Origin: Novosphingobium sp. G106
GTDB lineage: Bacteria; Pseudomonadota; Alphaproteobacteria; Sphingomonadales; Sphingomonadaceae
Direction of reading: 5' to 3'
Length of the DNA: 64,000 bases
NCBI RefSeq assembly: GCF_019075875.1
Contig: NZ_JAHOOZ010000001.1
Span: forward strand, 4,526,001-4,590,000
The position numbers and the translations under genes were made by a program. This document shows, piece after piece, positions 48,626 through 57,088 of the stretch; the stretch's first letter is position 1, and each line of letters starts with the position of its first letter. The notes under the pieces are model-generated. The model made no database searches. It had not been told where the DNA came from and saw only the letters and a program-made list of their open reading frames with translations.

Positions 48626-49461
48626 TCGCGCAGCCGGCAGGCGCCGTTCCTGATCACGGTCACGCCGCGTTCGGCGACCGCGCATTCGAACGCCACGGCG
48701 TCGCCGTCCCGCCAGATGCGGGTGGTCACGGTCTCGCCCGGATAGACCGGCGAGGAGAATCGCGCGTCGAGGCTGGCGATGCGCGCCGGATCGCCGTTCA
48801 CGCAGGCGCGCATGATCGCGCGTCCGGCGATGCCGTAAGTGCAGAGGCCATGGAGGATCGGATTGGGAAAACCCGCTCGCCTGGCAAAGTCGGGGTCGAT
48901 ATGCAGCGGGTTGCGATCGCCCGAGAGGCGGTAGATCGCCGCCTGCTGCGGCAGCGTCGGGATGGCGATCTCGAAATCGGGCGCGCGCGTCGGCACCGGA
49001 TCGAGCGACAGAACGTCCTCGCTCGGCCCGCCGAAGCCGCCGTCGCCGCGGCAGAACAGGGTCATGATCGCGGTTGCATAGAGGGTGCCGTCCTCGCCGC
49101 GCGCCGTGCTCTCGACATTGACCAGCGCGCCTTTGTCCGCACCCTTGTCGACCACGCCCAGGCAGCGCGCTTCGGAAATCATCCTGCCGGCCGGCGGCAA
49201 CGGCCGGTGCAGCGTCAGCCGCTGCTCGCCGTGGACGATCATCGTGTAGTCGATGCCGCCCTGCTCGATGAAGGCGTTCGAGGCGCCGCCCATCATCACC
49301 GCCATCGTCGGAAGCGCCTGCAGGTCTTTCTCGTAGACGAATTTGAGCTCGTCGGGCGCCGCGCCACAGCCCAGGCCCAGCGCATAGAGCTGGGTGAAGT
49401 TCGCATCATAACAGAATGCCGTGGGCTGCGCCTTGATGGACAGGATTTCGGGGTAATGCAT
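48622..49461 (-). CDS. MaoC-like enoyl-CoA hydratase
   Basis: 279 residues from the ATG at 49461, which has GAAGAGGG upstream. The length is typical of the fused double-hot-dog type (peroxisomal multifunctional hydratase 2-like). The C-terminal hydratase motif YRLSGDRNPLHIDPDFA gives D182, N184 and H187, and GLCTYGIAGRAIMRACV follows. It hydrates 2-enoyl-CoAs to (R)-3-hydroxyacyl-CoAs, used in steroid or terpenoid side-chain oxidation in actinobacteria and sphingomonads. It is divergent from the Mo-enzyme gene (127 bases) and overlaps the SDR. Confidence 0.9.
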   Translation of the reverse strand: MHYPEILSIKAQPTAFCYDANFTQLYALGLGCGAAPDELKFVYEKDLQALPTMAVMMGGASNAFIEQGGIDYTMIVHGEQRLTLHRPLPPAGRMISEARCLGVVDKGADKGALVNVESTARGEDGTLYATAIMTLFCRGDGGFGGPSEDVLSLDPVPTRAPDFEIAIPTLPQQAAIYRLSGDRNPLHIDPDFARRAGFPNPILHGLCTYGIAGRAIMRACVNGDPARIASLDARFSSPVYPGETVTTRIWRDGDAVAFECAVAERGVTVIRNGACRLRE

Positions 49462-49588
49462 CAGGCCCTCTTCCGGATTGTTCTTGTGCGCCAGTGAAGC
49501 GCGAAAACGGCATTTACGCAATGCGAGGACGGCGTAGACTGCCGATGCCGAACGAGCGCCAGCAAGGCGCCGGGGCGGAGGATGAACC

Positions 49589-51831
49589 ATGGCGACAGCC
49601 CCGACGATCGAACCCAAGGTCGAAACCAAGCGCGGCACCTGCCCGATCTGCGGTGTCGGCTGCTTCGTCGAGACAAAGCTCATCGATGGCAAGCCCGTTT
49701 CCATCAAGCCCGACCGCACCGCCGGCTTCCCTGCCGACTGTCCGCGCGCCGGCCAGGCGATGGACTATTACGACCACCGCGAGCGGGTGAACTACCCGAT
49801 GAAGCGCGTCGGCAAGCGCGGCGAAGGCAAGTGGCAGCGGATCACCTGGGATCAGGCGCTCGACGAGATCGCCGACAAGCTCAAGGAGCTGCGCGACCGC
49901 CATGGGCCCGAGACGGTGCTGACCATGGGCGGCTCCTACAAGGGCGCGGGCGATGCCTCGTGCTGGCGCTGGTCGAACCTCTGGGGCACGCCCAACATTC
50001 TCTACCAGGGCAAGAACTGCGGCGAGGCCGAGCTGCTGTCCGAATGGGCGGTCTATGGCGACCAGTCGGCGATTGGCAATGCGCCGGTGCCGGGGGTTAC
50101 GAAATGCTACGTGCTCTGGGGGTCGGCGGGGCCATGGCGCTCGCCAGCCAGCGCAAGAACCTCAAGGCCTATCAGCAGGCGGGCGGCAAGCTGATCGTCA
50201 TCGATCCGCGCCGCACCGACCTCGCCGAAATGGCCGACATCCACCTGCAGGTCCGCCCGGGCAGCGATGGGGCGTTGGCCTACGGCCTGCTCAACGTGAT
50301 CATCGCCGAGAAGCTTTACGATGCGGACTTCGTCGCGCAGTGGTGCCGGGGATTCGAAGAGCTTAGCGCCGCGGTGAGGGACTTCACGCCAGAGAAGGTC
50401 GCCGCGCTGACCTGGCTGGAGCCCGAACAGATCGTCGCCGCGGCGCGGATGTTCGCGACCAACAGTCCCGCACACATCCCCTTCGGCCTTGGCGTCGCCG
50501 AGCTCGGCAAGGCGACCAACGCGGCGGTGTTCGGCAAGACCTACCTGCGCGCGATCACCGGCAATCTCGACGCCCACGGCGGTGCCAAGTTCGCCGATGC
50601 GCCGACATCGACCCGCTACATCGAGGAACTGCACTGGGACAAGCTGATCGACCACCCGCTGCGCACGCGCGATTCGATCAGCGCGGACCGTTGGCCGATC
50701 GCTTCGATCAAGGGCCTGCAGACCTACCGCAAGGCGATGGAGAAAGTGCATCCGCAGGGCATCGGCCCGACGATCTACAACATCGTGGTCGCGCCCAGCG
50801 CGATCCCCGGGGCGATCCTCGACGGCGATCCCTATCCGGTGAAAGCCTGGATACTCCAGGGCGGCAATCCGCTCGTCTCGCTCGGCGATGCGCGGCGGCT
50901 ACACGCGGCGCTGATGTCCGACGAGCTCGAGCTCAGCGTCAACATGGACCACTGGATGACGCCGTGCAGCGAGCTGGCCGACTATGTGCTGCCTGCGACG
51001 GACGGGCTCGAACGGCCGCTGGTCAACAACATGTGGGGCTTTGCCGACAGCTTCACCGCGGCCAAGCGCATTGTCGAGCCGAGCTACGAGCGGCGCGACG
51101 ACTATCAGCTCTGGCGCGAGCTCGGCAACCGGCTGGGCCAGCAGGGCTATTGGCCCGACAGCCTCGAGGAATGGTACGACTGGGTGCTCGAACCGACCGG
51201 CACGACCCATGCCGAACTGGCCGAGCGGGACTTGCCTTGGCTGATGGCGACGCCGCAGTACAAACGCTACGAGACAACGGGCTTCGCGACGGCCTCGGGC
51301 AAGGTCGAGCTGTCCTCGGACCTGCTCGCCAGTCTCGGTTATGCGCCGATCCCGGCCTGCGAGGAACCGGCCTGGAGCCCGGAGTCCACGCCCGAGCTGG
51401 CCGGCGAATTCCCGCTCGTGCTGACCACGGGTAACTCGCTCAAGTGGTACTACCGCTCGCAGCACAAGCACCTCGCCAAGATGCGCAAGCAGCATCCCTA
51501 TGCCCAGCTGACCTTGCATCCCGATACGGCGGCGGAGCTCGGAGTGATCGAGGACCAGATGGTTTGGGTCGAGACGCCGATGGGCCGGGTGCGGCAGGTT
51601 GCCAAGCTCGACCCGGCGATCCATCCGCGCGTCGTCCACGCCGACAGCCACATGTGGTATCCCGAGCGCGAAGCCGAGGGCGATGCGCACTACGGCGTCT
51701 GGGAATCGAACATCAACGCCATCCTGCCAGACGGCGAAGGGTTCTCGGACTATGCCGGCGACTGCTACATGCGCGGGCTGATCTGCAGGATCTACCCGGT
51801 CGGCGAGACGCAGGTGGAAGCGGCGGAATAG
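49589..51831 (+). pseudogene. molybdopterin oxidoreductase, frameshifted as read
   Basis: Two frames form one protein of about 747 residues. The first carries the [4Fe-4S] ligands C18, C21, C25 and C51 (GTCPICGVGC, then ADCPRAG) and, in TPNILYQGKNCGEAELLSEW, C144 at the position of a Mo-coordinating Cys. The second supplies VIDPRRTDLAEMADIHLQV, the central domain (AITGNLDAHGG) and the C-terminal MGD-binding domain (LTTGNSLKWYY, DQMVWVETPMG). The junction is at the G runs 50118-50122 or 50128-50131, where one added G restores the frame. The DMSO-reductase family is clear and the reaction unknown. GGAGG precedes the ATG. It may be intact in vivo. Confidence 0.85.
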
Positions 51832-51859
51832 CGCGAGCGCCTGGCTCAGCGGGGCACGT

Positions 51860-52360
51860 TCATTCCGCCCTACTTGTCTTCGGCGCGCGCAGCAGATTGT
51901 CGCGCAGCGCCGCGACCGCCTGCTGCATCGCCGGAAACGATTCCTCGTCGAGCCCGGTCGCGTCGAACAGCGCCATGCCGGGCCTCCGATCCACGATCTC
52001 GCGACCAGCGGCGGTCAGGCCGAGTCTTACCTGGCGCTCGTCCGCAGGATCGCGGCGGCGCTGCAGATAGCCGCCGGATTCGAGCTTCTTGAGGATCGGC
52101 GTAAGCGTGTTCGATTCGAGGAACAGCTTCTCGCCCAGCTCGCCGACGGTCTGGTCGTCCTTCTCCCCCAGCGCCACCAGCGCGATATACTGAGTATAGG
52201 TCAGGCCGAGTTCGTCGAGCAGCGGCTTGTAAGCCCGGCTGAACGCCAAGTTCGCCGAGTAGATCGCGAAACACAGGAAATTCGAAAGCTTGGGGCTGTC
52301 GCTGTCGGCCTGAGGGGGCAGTGGCATGTCTGTCTCCGGTATATCCATCGAGGCTGACAT
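51860..52360 (-). CDS. ohrR: MarR family organic peroxide sensor OhrR
   Basis: 166 residues. The peroxide-sensing Cys30 lies in LSNFLCFAIYSANLAF, which matches the sensing region of Xanthomonas OhrR, and a winged helix follows (LTPILKKLESGGYLQRRRDP). Oxidation by organic hydroperoxide would release it from the operator. It is divergent from ohr with 114 bases between them that hold several inverted repeats. This is the standard ohrR-ohr pair. Confidence 0.92.
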   Translation of the reverse strand: MSASMDIPETDMPLPPQADSDSPKLSNFLCFAIYSANLAFSRAYKPLLDELGLTYTQYIALVALGEKDDQTVGELGEKLFLESNTLTPILKKLESGGYLQRRRDPADERQVRLGLTAAGREIVDRRPGMALFDATGLDEESFPAMQQAVAALRDNLLRAPKTSRAE

Positions 52361-52369
52361 ATATATCGC

Positions 52370-52454
52370 GTACGATTAAATCGGAAGGGGGTTGACGCGA
52401 ATCACCAGCTCACATATTTAGATCGTATCCGATTAAAACGGGCACGATCTAAAT
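52370..52454. promoter_or_regulatory. OhrR operator region
   Basis: Between ohrR and ohr lie a palindrome CGATTAAATCG (52373-52383), a second CGATTAAA copy near 52430 and ATTTAGATCGT (52416-52426) facing a perfect complement ACGATCTAAAT (52444-52454). The repeated CGATTAAA elements are likely OhrR binding sites. The long arms close to the ohr start could instead form an RNA hairpin. Confidence 0.5.
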
Positions 52455-52474
52455 TCTCATAAAGGAATATCGCC

Positions 52475-52870
52475 ATGACCATCAAGACCCTCTTCACCGG
52501 CAAGACCCACAATACCGCTGGCGCCGACGGCGGCACCCGCAGCCAGGACGGCCTTCTAGACGTCCAGTTCGAAGCGCCGCATCCCGCGGCCGAGAACCTG
52601 TTCGGTGCCGCATGGTCTGCCTGCTATATCGGCGCGATCGAACTCGCCGCCTCGCAGCAGAAGGTGAAGCTGCCCGTCCACCCAGCGGTCAACGCCGAGA
52701 TCGACCTGAACCTTGGTGAGGACGGCTATTTCCTCGCCGCCCGTCTCAAGGTCAGCATTCCCGGTCTCGACACAGAGGTCGCCGAAGAACTGATCGCGCT
52801 GGCGCACACGATCTGCCCCTATTCGAAGGCCGTCCACGGTAACATCGATGTCGAGACTGTCCTGATCTGA
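52475..52870 (+). CDS. ohr: organic hydroperoxide resistance protein Ohr
   Basis: 131 residues. An OsmC/Ohr-type thiol peroxidase that reduces organic hydroperoxides with lipoylated proteins as electron source. Catalytic Cys are C50 (AAWSACYIGA) and C114 (HTICPYSKAV), the usual Ohr spacing. The ATG follows AAAGGAAT. It is divergent from ohrR, which likely represses it. Confidence 0.93.
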   Translation: MTIKTLFTGKTHNTAGADGGTRSQDGLLDVQFEAPHPAAENLFGAAWSACYIGAIELAASQQKVKLPVHPAVNAEIDLNLGEDGYFLAARLKVSIPGLDTEVAEELIALAHTICPYSKAVHGNIDVETVLI

Positions 52871-52879
52871 CCGCTTTGG

Positions 52880-52905
52880 CCTCTCCCCCAGACCAGGGGG
52901 AGGGG
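52880..52905. terminator. G/C-rich hairpin between ohr and the Rieske gene
   Basis: CCTCTCCCCC pairs with GGGGGAGGGG around the loop AGACCA; one G-T pair. There is no T-run, so it may be a weak or rho-dependent stop between the convergent ohr and Rieske genes. Confidence 0.4.
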
Positions 52906-52951
52906 GCTAGGCGTCAGACCCGACCGAGCAGATTCTAAAAACGCTCCGGGT

Positions 52952-54340
52952 TCAACTCGGCGGCACGGCCACTTGCGGTTCCGGCCCCAAGTCGTCGTCG
53001 GAGTGCGGGTCTTCGAGGAAGCGGCGCAGCGCGCGGTGGAAATTCGAGACCGCACGTTCCTGCACCGGGCTGGGCCGCCCGCCCTTGAACCCACGCGACT
53101 TCATGCCGCGCTGGACCTTGGGGATGTTGAGGAAGTCCTGCCGGAAGATCAGCGGAAAGTCGCCATCGCGCCAGTCGGCGAAGGTCTGGTGCTCGACCTC
53201 GGGCTCGGTGCCCGGAGCGAAACGCTCGAACGACCAGACGTCCATCAGGCAGCGTTGGTGGTCGTCGACATAGGGACGGAACCGATACCATAGCACGGCC
53301 TCGATTGCCGGATGAAGGAAGGCCGTGTTGGGGAAGACGTGCCAGTCGAAGCCCGAGGCGGCGATATATTCGGGCGTCAGCCTGTCGGGCCAGCCGGCGC
53401 CGCTTTCGATCGCGGCCTCGTAGATGAAGCCGGCCCATTTTCCCAGCACCTCGCCGGGGGGGGCATCGGCGGGGACTTCGGTGCGCAGCCGCTGCGTCGC
53501 CTGGTAGGCACGATCGGTCATCATCGCCTGCAGGTCACCGGTGAACTGCTCGGCATATTCGTAGAGGTATTCGCGGAAGTCGGGCACCTCCTTTGGCGGC
53601 AGGCGCGGGCTGCGCGACACGGGAAGGCCCGAACTCGCCGCGTAGGAGATCCAGCCGTGCCGGCCCATGCCGCGGCTGGTCGAATAGTCGTCGGTATAGG
53701 TTAGCATCTGCGCGTGGGTCGTCTGCACGTGATAGAACTCGGTGAAGGCGCCGAGCACGGTCTTCCAGTTGGCTTGGACCACGACAGACTTGTTCCAGGC
53801 GGGGCGCAATTTGTCGAATTCGAACAGCTCGCACATCTCGGCCATCGGCGAGAGGAATTCCATCAGCGGCTGGCAGTCCGGGTCCATGTTGATCCAGACC
53901 CAGCCGCCCCAGATCCCCGCCTGGACCGGCGAAAGGTCGGTATCGCCGGCTTTGAGGCAGCCGCCCCAGTCGTGGCTGTCGACCACTTCGACGTTGCGCC
54001 CGTCGAGCCCGAAGCGCCAACCGTGGAAGGGGCACAGGAACTCGCGGATCGAGCCCTTACCGTCGTTCTCCGTGGGATCGACCAGCTGCGTACCGCGATG
54101 CGGGCAGGCGTTGTGATAGGCGGCGACTTCGTCGGGGCCGCGGCGGACGACGACGATCGAATCGTCGATGATGTCATAGGTGGCATAGTCGCCGGGTTCG
54201 GGAATCTCTTCGAGCCGGCAGGCGGCCTGCCAGACCTTGGGCCAGAGGTTTTCCTTCTCCAGCTCGTGAAAGCGGCGGTCGAGAAAATCGGCCTTGGGCA
54301 CGAAATCGTCGCGCACTTCGCCCGCAGGAAAGCCGGTCAT
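52952..54340 (-). CDS. Rieske aromatic-ring-hydroxylating oxygenase alpha subunit
   Basis: 462 residues. The N-terminal Rieske domain has C79-x-H81 (CPHRG) and C103-x2-H106 (CPFHGW). The catalytic iron site has E201-F-Y-H204 and H209 (FTEFYHVQTTHAQ), and a conserved Asp/Asn-type region FPNTAFLHP follows. Electrons would come from a ferredoxin not in this window. Its hydrophobic substrate pocket cannot be read. No beta subunit follows it, so it is an alpha-only (alpha-3) type. It is divergent from a SnoaL-type gene. Confidence 0.93.
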   Translation of the reverse strand: MTGFPAGEVRDDFVPKADFLDRRFHELEKENLWPKVWQAACRLEEIPEPGDYATYDIIDDSIVVVRRGPDEVAAYHNACPHRGTQLVDPTENDGKGSIREFLCPFHGWRFGLDGRNVEVVDSHDWGGCLKAGDTDLSPVQAGIWGGWVWINMDPDCQPLMEFLSPMAEMCELFEFDKLRPAWNKSVVVQANWKTVLGAFTEFYHVQTTHAQMLTYTDDYSTSRGMGRHGWISYAASSGLPVSRSPRLPPKEVPDFREYLYEYAEQFTGDLQAMMTDRAYQATQRLRTEVPADAPPGEVLGKWAGFIYEAAIESGAGWPDRLTPEYIAASGFDWHVFPNTAFLHPAIEAVLWYRFRPYVDDHQRCLMDVWSFERFAPGTEPEVEHQTFADWRDGDFPLIFRQDFLNIPKVQRGMKSRGFKGGRPSPVQERAVSNFHRALRRFLEDPHSDDDLGPEPQVAVPPS

Positions 54341-54356
54341 TCAGTCTCTCTCCGTT

Positions 54357-54376
54357 ACACATTTTATATATTGTGT
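54357..54376. promoter_or_regulatory. inverted repeat in the Rieske/SnoaL gap
   Basis: ACACA-N10-TGTGT with an AT-rich centre (54357-54376) lies 16 bases before the Rieske start and 93 before the SnoaL start. A TetR-type operator or the promoter core of the Rieske gene are both possible. Confidence 0.4.
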
Positions 54377-54469
54377 CATGTTTCAGCCGGAAACGATAGA
54401 CGCCCGTCGGATATTGGCGATAATTCCCCGAAGCGCAGAAAAATGCCAGCCGCTTGGGAGAATCTCGTC

Positions 54470-54910
54470 ATGCCCGCCACCCGGACCGCAGCAGAGCTAG
54501 CCGACGCCTATCTTACTGCATTGCAGGCCAAGGACATGCCGGCAATGCTCGCGCTGCTTGCGCCCAATTTCGAACTGGAGATCCCGTGCAACCTGTCGGG
54601 CACCAACGATCTCTCCGACAGCTGGCGCGGCTTCGACAATGCCGAGCCGAACTATGCCCAGGCTTTCGAGAAGATCGCAGTGCTGAAATATGCCGATGTC
54701 GAGATCACCCAGGCGGCCGATCCGAGCATCGCCTTCCTCGAAGGCCGCGGCACCATGCGCATGGCCAACGGCAATCCCTACAACAACCGCTACGTCTTCC
54801 GCTTCGACGTCGATCTCGCCGCCGGCAAGATCCGCCGCGCACGGGAGTATGTGAATCCGATCACTTTCGCCGTCGCGATGCACCAGCCGCTGCCCGATAC
54901 GGCAGCTTAG
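54470..54910 (+). CDS. SnoaL-like polyketide-cyclase-fold protein
   Basis: 146 residues from the ATG at 54470 (GGGAG upstream at 54456-54460). NTF2/SnoaL fold: an N-terminal helix (AAELADAYLTALQAKDMPAM), then VLKYADVEITQAAD and RYVFRFDVDLAAGKIRRARE with a C-terminal EYVNP. The chemistry is unclear, since such proteins may isomerise, hydrate or just bind. It is convergent with the TauD-like gene, overlapping its end by four bases. Confidence 0.8.
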   Translation: MPATRTAAELADAYLTALQAKDMPAMLALLAPNFELEIPCNLSGTNDLSDSWRGFDNAEPNYAQAFEKIAVLKYADVEITQAADPSIAFLEGRGTMRMANGNPYNNRYVFRFDVDLAAGKIRRAREYVNPITFAVAMHQPLPDTAA

Positions 54911-55746
54911 CGAGGACCCACGGGCCGCTCGCCCCTGACGTAAGCCTTCTGCAGAACGCGATTGCCCGTGTAGTCGCGCACCGCGTAGTGCTGGAAGGCC
55001 ATGTTGTCCCACAGCGCGAGGTCGTTCGGCGCCCAGCGCCAACGCATGGTGAACTCGGGGCTGGCCGAATGCTGCCATAGCATGGCGAGCAGGCTGTCGC
55101 TTTCATGCGGCGAAAGCCCGACGATCGATTCGGTCCAGAGCTCGTTGACGAACAGCGCCTTGCGTCCGGTCTCCGGGTGGACGCGCACCACGGGATGGAC
55201 GTTGCGCATCGTCTCCTGAAGATAGCCGGTATTTGAACCGCCGAGCAGCGGCAGCGTCTTGTAGGCCGAATGCTCTGCCGAAAGCCCGTCGATGAAGGCC
55301 TTCACCGGCGCGGACAGCGTATCGTAGGCCGCATACATCGATCCCCAGCAGGTATCGCCGCCGCCGCTCGGCGGCAGCTCGAGCGCGCGCAGCGAGAGGT
55401 AGGCGGCAGGCTCGGCGGCGAGCGTCGAATCCATGTGCCAGACCGCGGTCGCCTTCGCGTTGCCGTAGGTCGGCATGTTGTGGACCGAGGCGTCGAGCGT
55501 CGGCGGCGCGAGCGCCGCGACCGAGAAGGGATCGGTGCCGAGCGGGCCGAAGTTCTCCATGAACGTGGCGGCCTGCTCGCGCGTCAGGTCCTGCCCGCGG
55601 AAGAAGACCACGCCCTGGTCGAGCAGGGCGCGGCGGATCTGCGCGACGGTCCCCGCGTCGAGCGGCTCGCGCAGGTCCACCCCATGCGCGATCGCGCCGA
55701 CCGCGGGGGTGATGTTCTCGATCATCAGCTTGCTGATCATGGCCAT
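54907..55746 (-). CDS. TauD/TfdA family 2-oxoglutarate dioxygenase
   Basis: 279 residues. The iron ligands H104-x-D106 (AVWHMDSTL) and H253 (AFQHYAVRDY) with the Arg-rich C-terminus (RVLQKAYVRGERP) are those of Fe(II)/2-oxoglutarate oxygenases of the TauD/TfdA group that cleave sulfonates, aryloxyacids or similar. The start directly follows the stop of the upstream SnoaL-type gene (0 bases), so the two are coupled. Its real substrate is unknown. Confidence 0.92.
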   Translation of the reverse strand: MAMISKLMIENITPAVGAIAHGVDLREPLDAGTVAQIRRALLDQGVVFFRGQDLTREQAATFMENFGPLGTDPFSVAALAPPTLDASVHNMPTYGNAKATAVWHMDSTLAAEPAAYLSLRALELPPSGGGDTCWGSMYAAYDTLSAPVKAFIDGLSAEHSAYKTLPLLGGSNTGYLQETMRNVHPVVRVHPETGRKALFVNELWTESIVGLSPHESDSLLAMLWQHSASPEFTMRWRWAPNDLALWDNMAFQHYAVRDYTGNRVLQKAYVRGERPVGPR

Positions 55747-56196
55747 TTACCCTCTCCCCATGCCGCTGTCGGTGACGTCGTGCCGCTCGCTCCACAGGAA
55801 GCGGATCTGGCGGTCGGCGATGCGCCATTCGCCGCCGGTCCGCGCATAGCGGTCGACATAGCGAATGATGACGTTGATCGACGAAGCGCCTTCGAGATGC
55901 CGCGCGGTGCAGAGCACCTGGCCGCTGGCCTCGTCGCCATCGACCTCGACGAGATGGTTGGTCATCATGTGCGTCGTCGCGCGGTACATGCCGCGCATCG
56001 TGTTCGGGATCGTGGCGAGCTGCGCATGGCCGGTGAGGTCTGCGAAGGGCTCGGCGGCCTCGGGGTGATAGGACCTCAGCCGCGCGTCGGGCGTGAAGAC
56101 GCTCTGGAACAGCGCCACGTCGCAGGCATCCACCGCGGCGGCATAGCGATAGGCCAGCTGGTTGAGCTCGACGACATCGCGTTCGTGCACGGGCAT
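55747..56196 (-). CDS. SnoaL-like protein (NTF2 fold)
   Basis: 149 residues. SnoaL-type N-terminus ELNQLAYRYAAAVDACDVAL, then FTPDARLRSYHP and the late VDRYARTGGEWRIADRQIRF. Family members act as small aldol-cyclase or hydratase proteins in aromatic and steroid catabolism. Its stop codon directly abuts the TauD-like start, and it is divergent from the nitrobindin-like gene (134 bases). Confidence 0.85.
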   Translation of the reverse strand: MPVHERDVVELNQLAYRYAAAVDACDVALFQSVFTPDARLRSYHPEAAEPFADLTGHAQLATIPNTMRGMYRATTHMMTNHLVEVDGDEASGQVLCTARHLEGASSINVIIRYVDRYARTGGEWRIADRQIRFLWSERHDVTDSGMGRG

Positions 56197-56330
56197 TCTC
56201 CCATCTTTTTTGAGCGGCCATCTCTTTTGAGTGATAGTGTTTCATTGCTCCGGCACGCGCGCAAGGCGCTTGCGCGACAGGGGCCGCTTGCCATACCCCA
56301 AGGGGCAATCACTTCTGCGGGGACAGTACG

Positions 56331-56984
56331 ATGGCGGAGATTCCGGACGACATTTTCACCGAGCAGGACGCCGATCCCAACACCTTGGCCAAGCTCGGTC
56401 CGCTGACGCGGCTCGCCGGCATCTGGGCCAGCCAGGGGCCGCGCGGCGCCGACGTCAATCCCAAGGCCGAGGGCCCCGAGCATCGCATCTATAGCGAGCG
56501 GTTCGAAGCCCATGCGATCGACGCGCAGTCGAATGGCCCGCAGCTGTTCTACGGTCTGCGCTACCACACCCACATCAATGCGCCCGAAGAGGATGCGACC
56601 TTCCACGACCAGACCGGTTACTGGCTTTACGAGCCCGACACCGGCCTGATCCTGCAGACCGTGTCGATCCCGCGCGGCCAGGTGGCGCTGGCCAAGGGCT
56701 TCGCCGCTCCCGACGCGAGGAGCTTCAAGCTCACTTCGGTCCGCGGCTCGACCGAAAACGGCATCTGCTCGACCAGCTTCCTCGAACAGGCCTTCCGGAC
56801 GGACTCCTATTCGATCGAGGTCACGTTCAATGCCGACGGTTCGTGGAGCTATGTCACCGAGACGATGATGGCGGTGCGCGGGCAAGAGGGGATCTTCAAC
56901 CACAAGGACCAGAACACGCTGTTCAAGGTGGGCGAGCCCAATCCCAACCCGCTCTCGCTGATCGTCGGCCAGGGACCGATCTAA
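56331..56984 (+). CDS. nitrobindin/FABP-like heme-binding beta-barrel protein
   Basis: 217 residues. A lipocalin-like 10-stranded barrel: LTRLAGIWASQGPRG at the start, then ERFEAHAI, LFYGLRYHTHINAPE, DQTGYWLYEPDTGLILQTVSIPRG and a terminal NHKDQNTLFKVG. The family is the nitrobindin type, which binds heme b. The exact His ligand cannot be told from this sequence. It may buffer heme or NO. It is divergent from the SnoaL-type gene and followed by a 104-base gap before the GT41 gene. Confidence 0.75.
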   Translation: MAEIPDDIFTEQDADPNTLAKLGPLTRLAGIWASQGPRGADVNPKAEGPEHRIYSERFEAHAIDAQSNGPQLFYGLRYHTHINAPEEDATFHDQTGYWLYEPDTGLILQTVSIPRGQVALAKGFAAPDARSFKLTSVRGSTENGICSTSFLEQAFRTDSYSIEVTFNADGSWSYVTETMMAVRGQEGIFNHKDQNTLFKVGEPNPNPLSLIVGQGPI

Positions 56985-57088
56985 CGGTCGATCCGGCCAT
57001 GCACTAAGGGCAACTACCTAGGCGAGTGGTTACCACATATCATTAACGGGTCGTTACCCGAGGGGCATCGCGTCCAGAGTAGTCAGAC

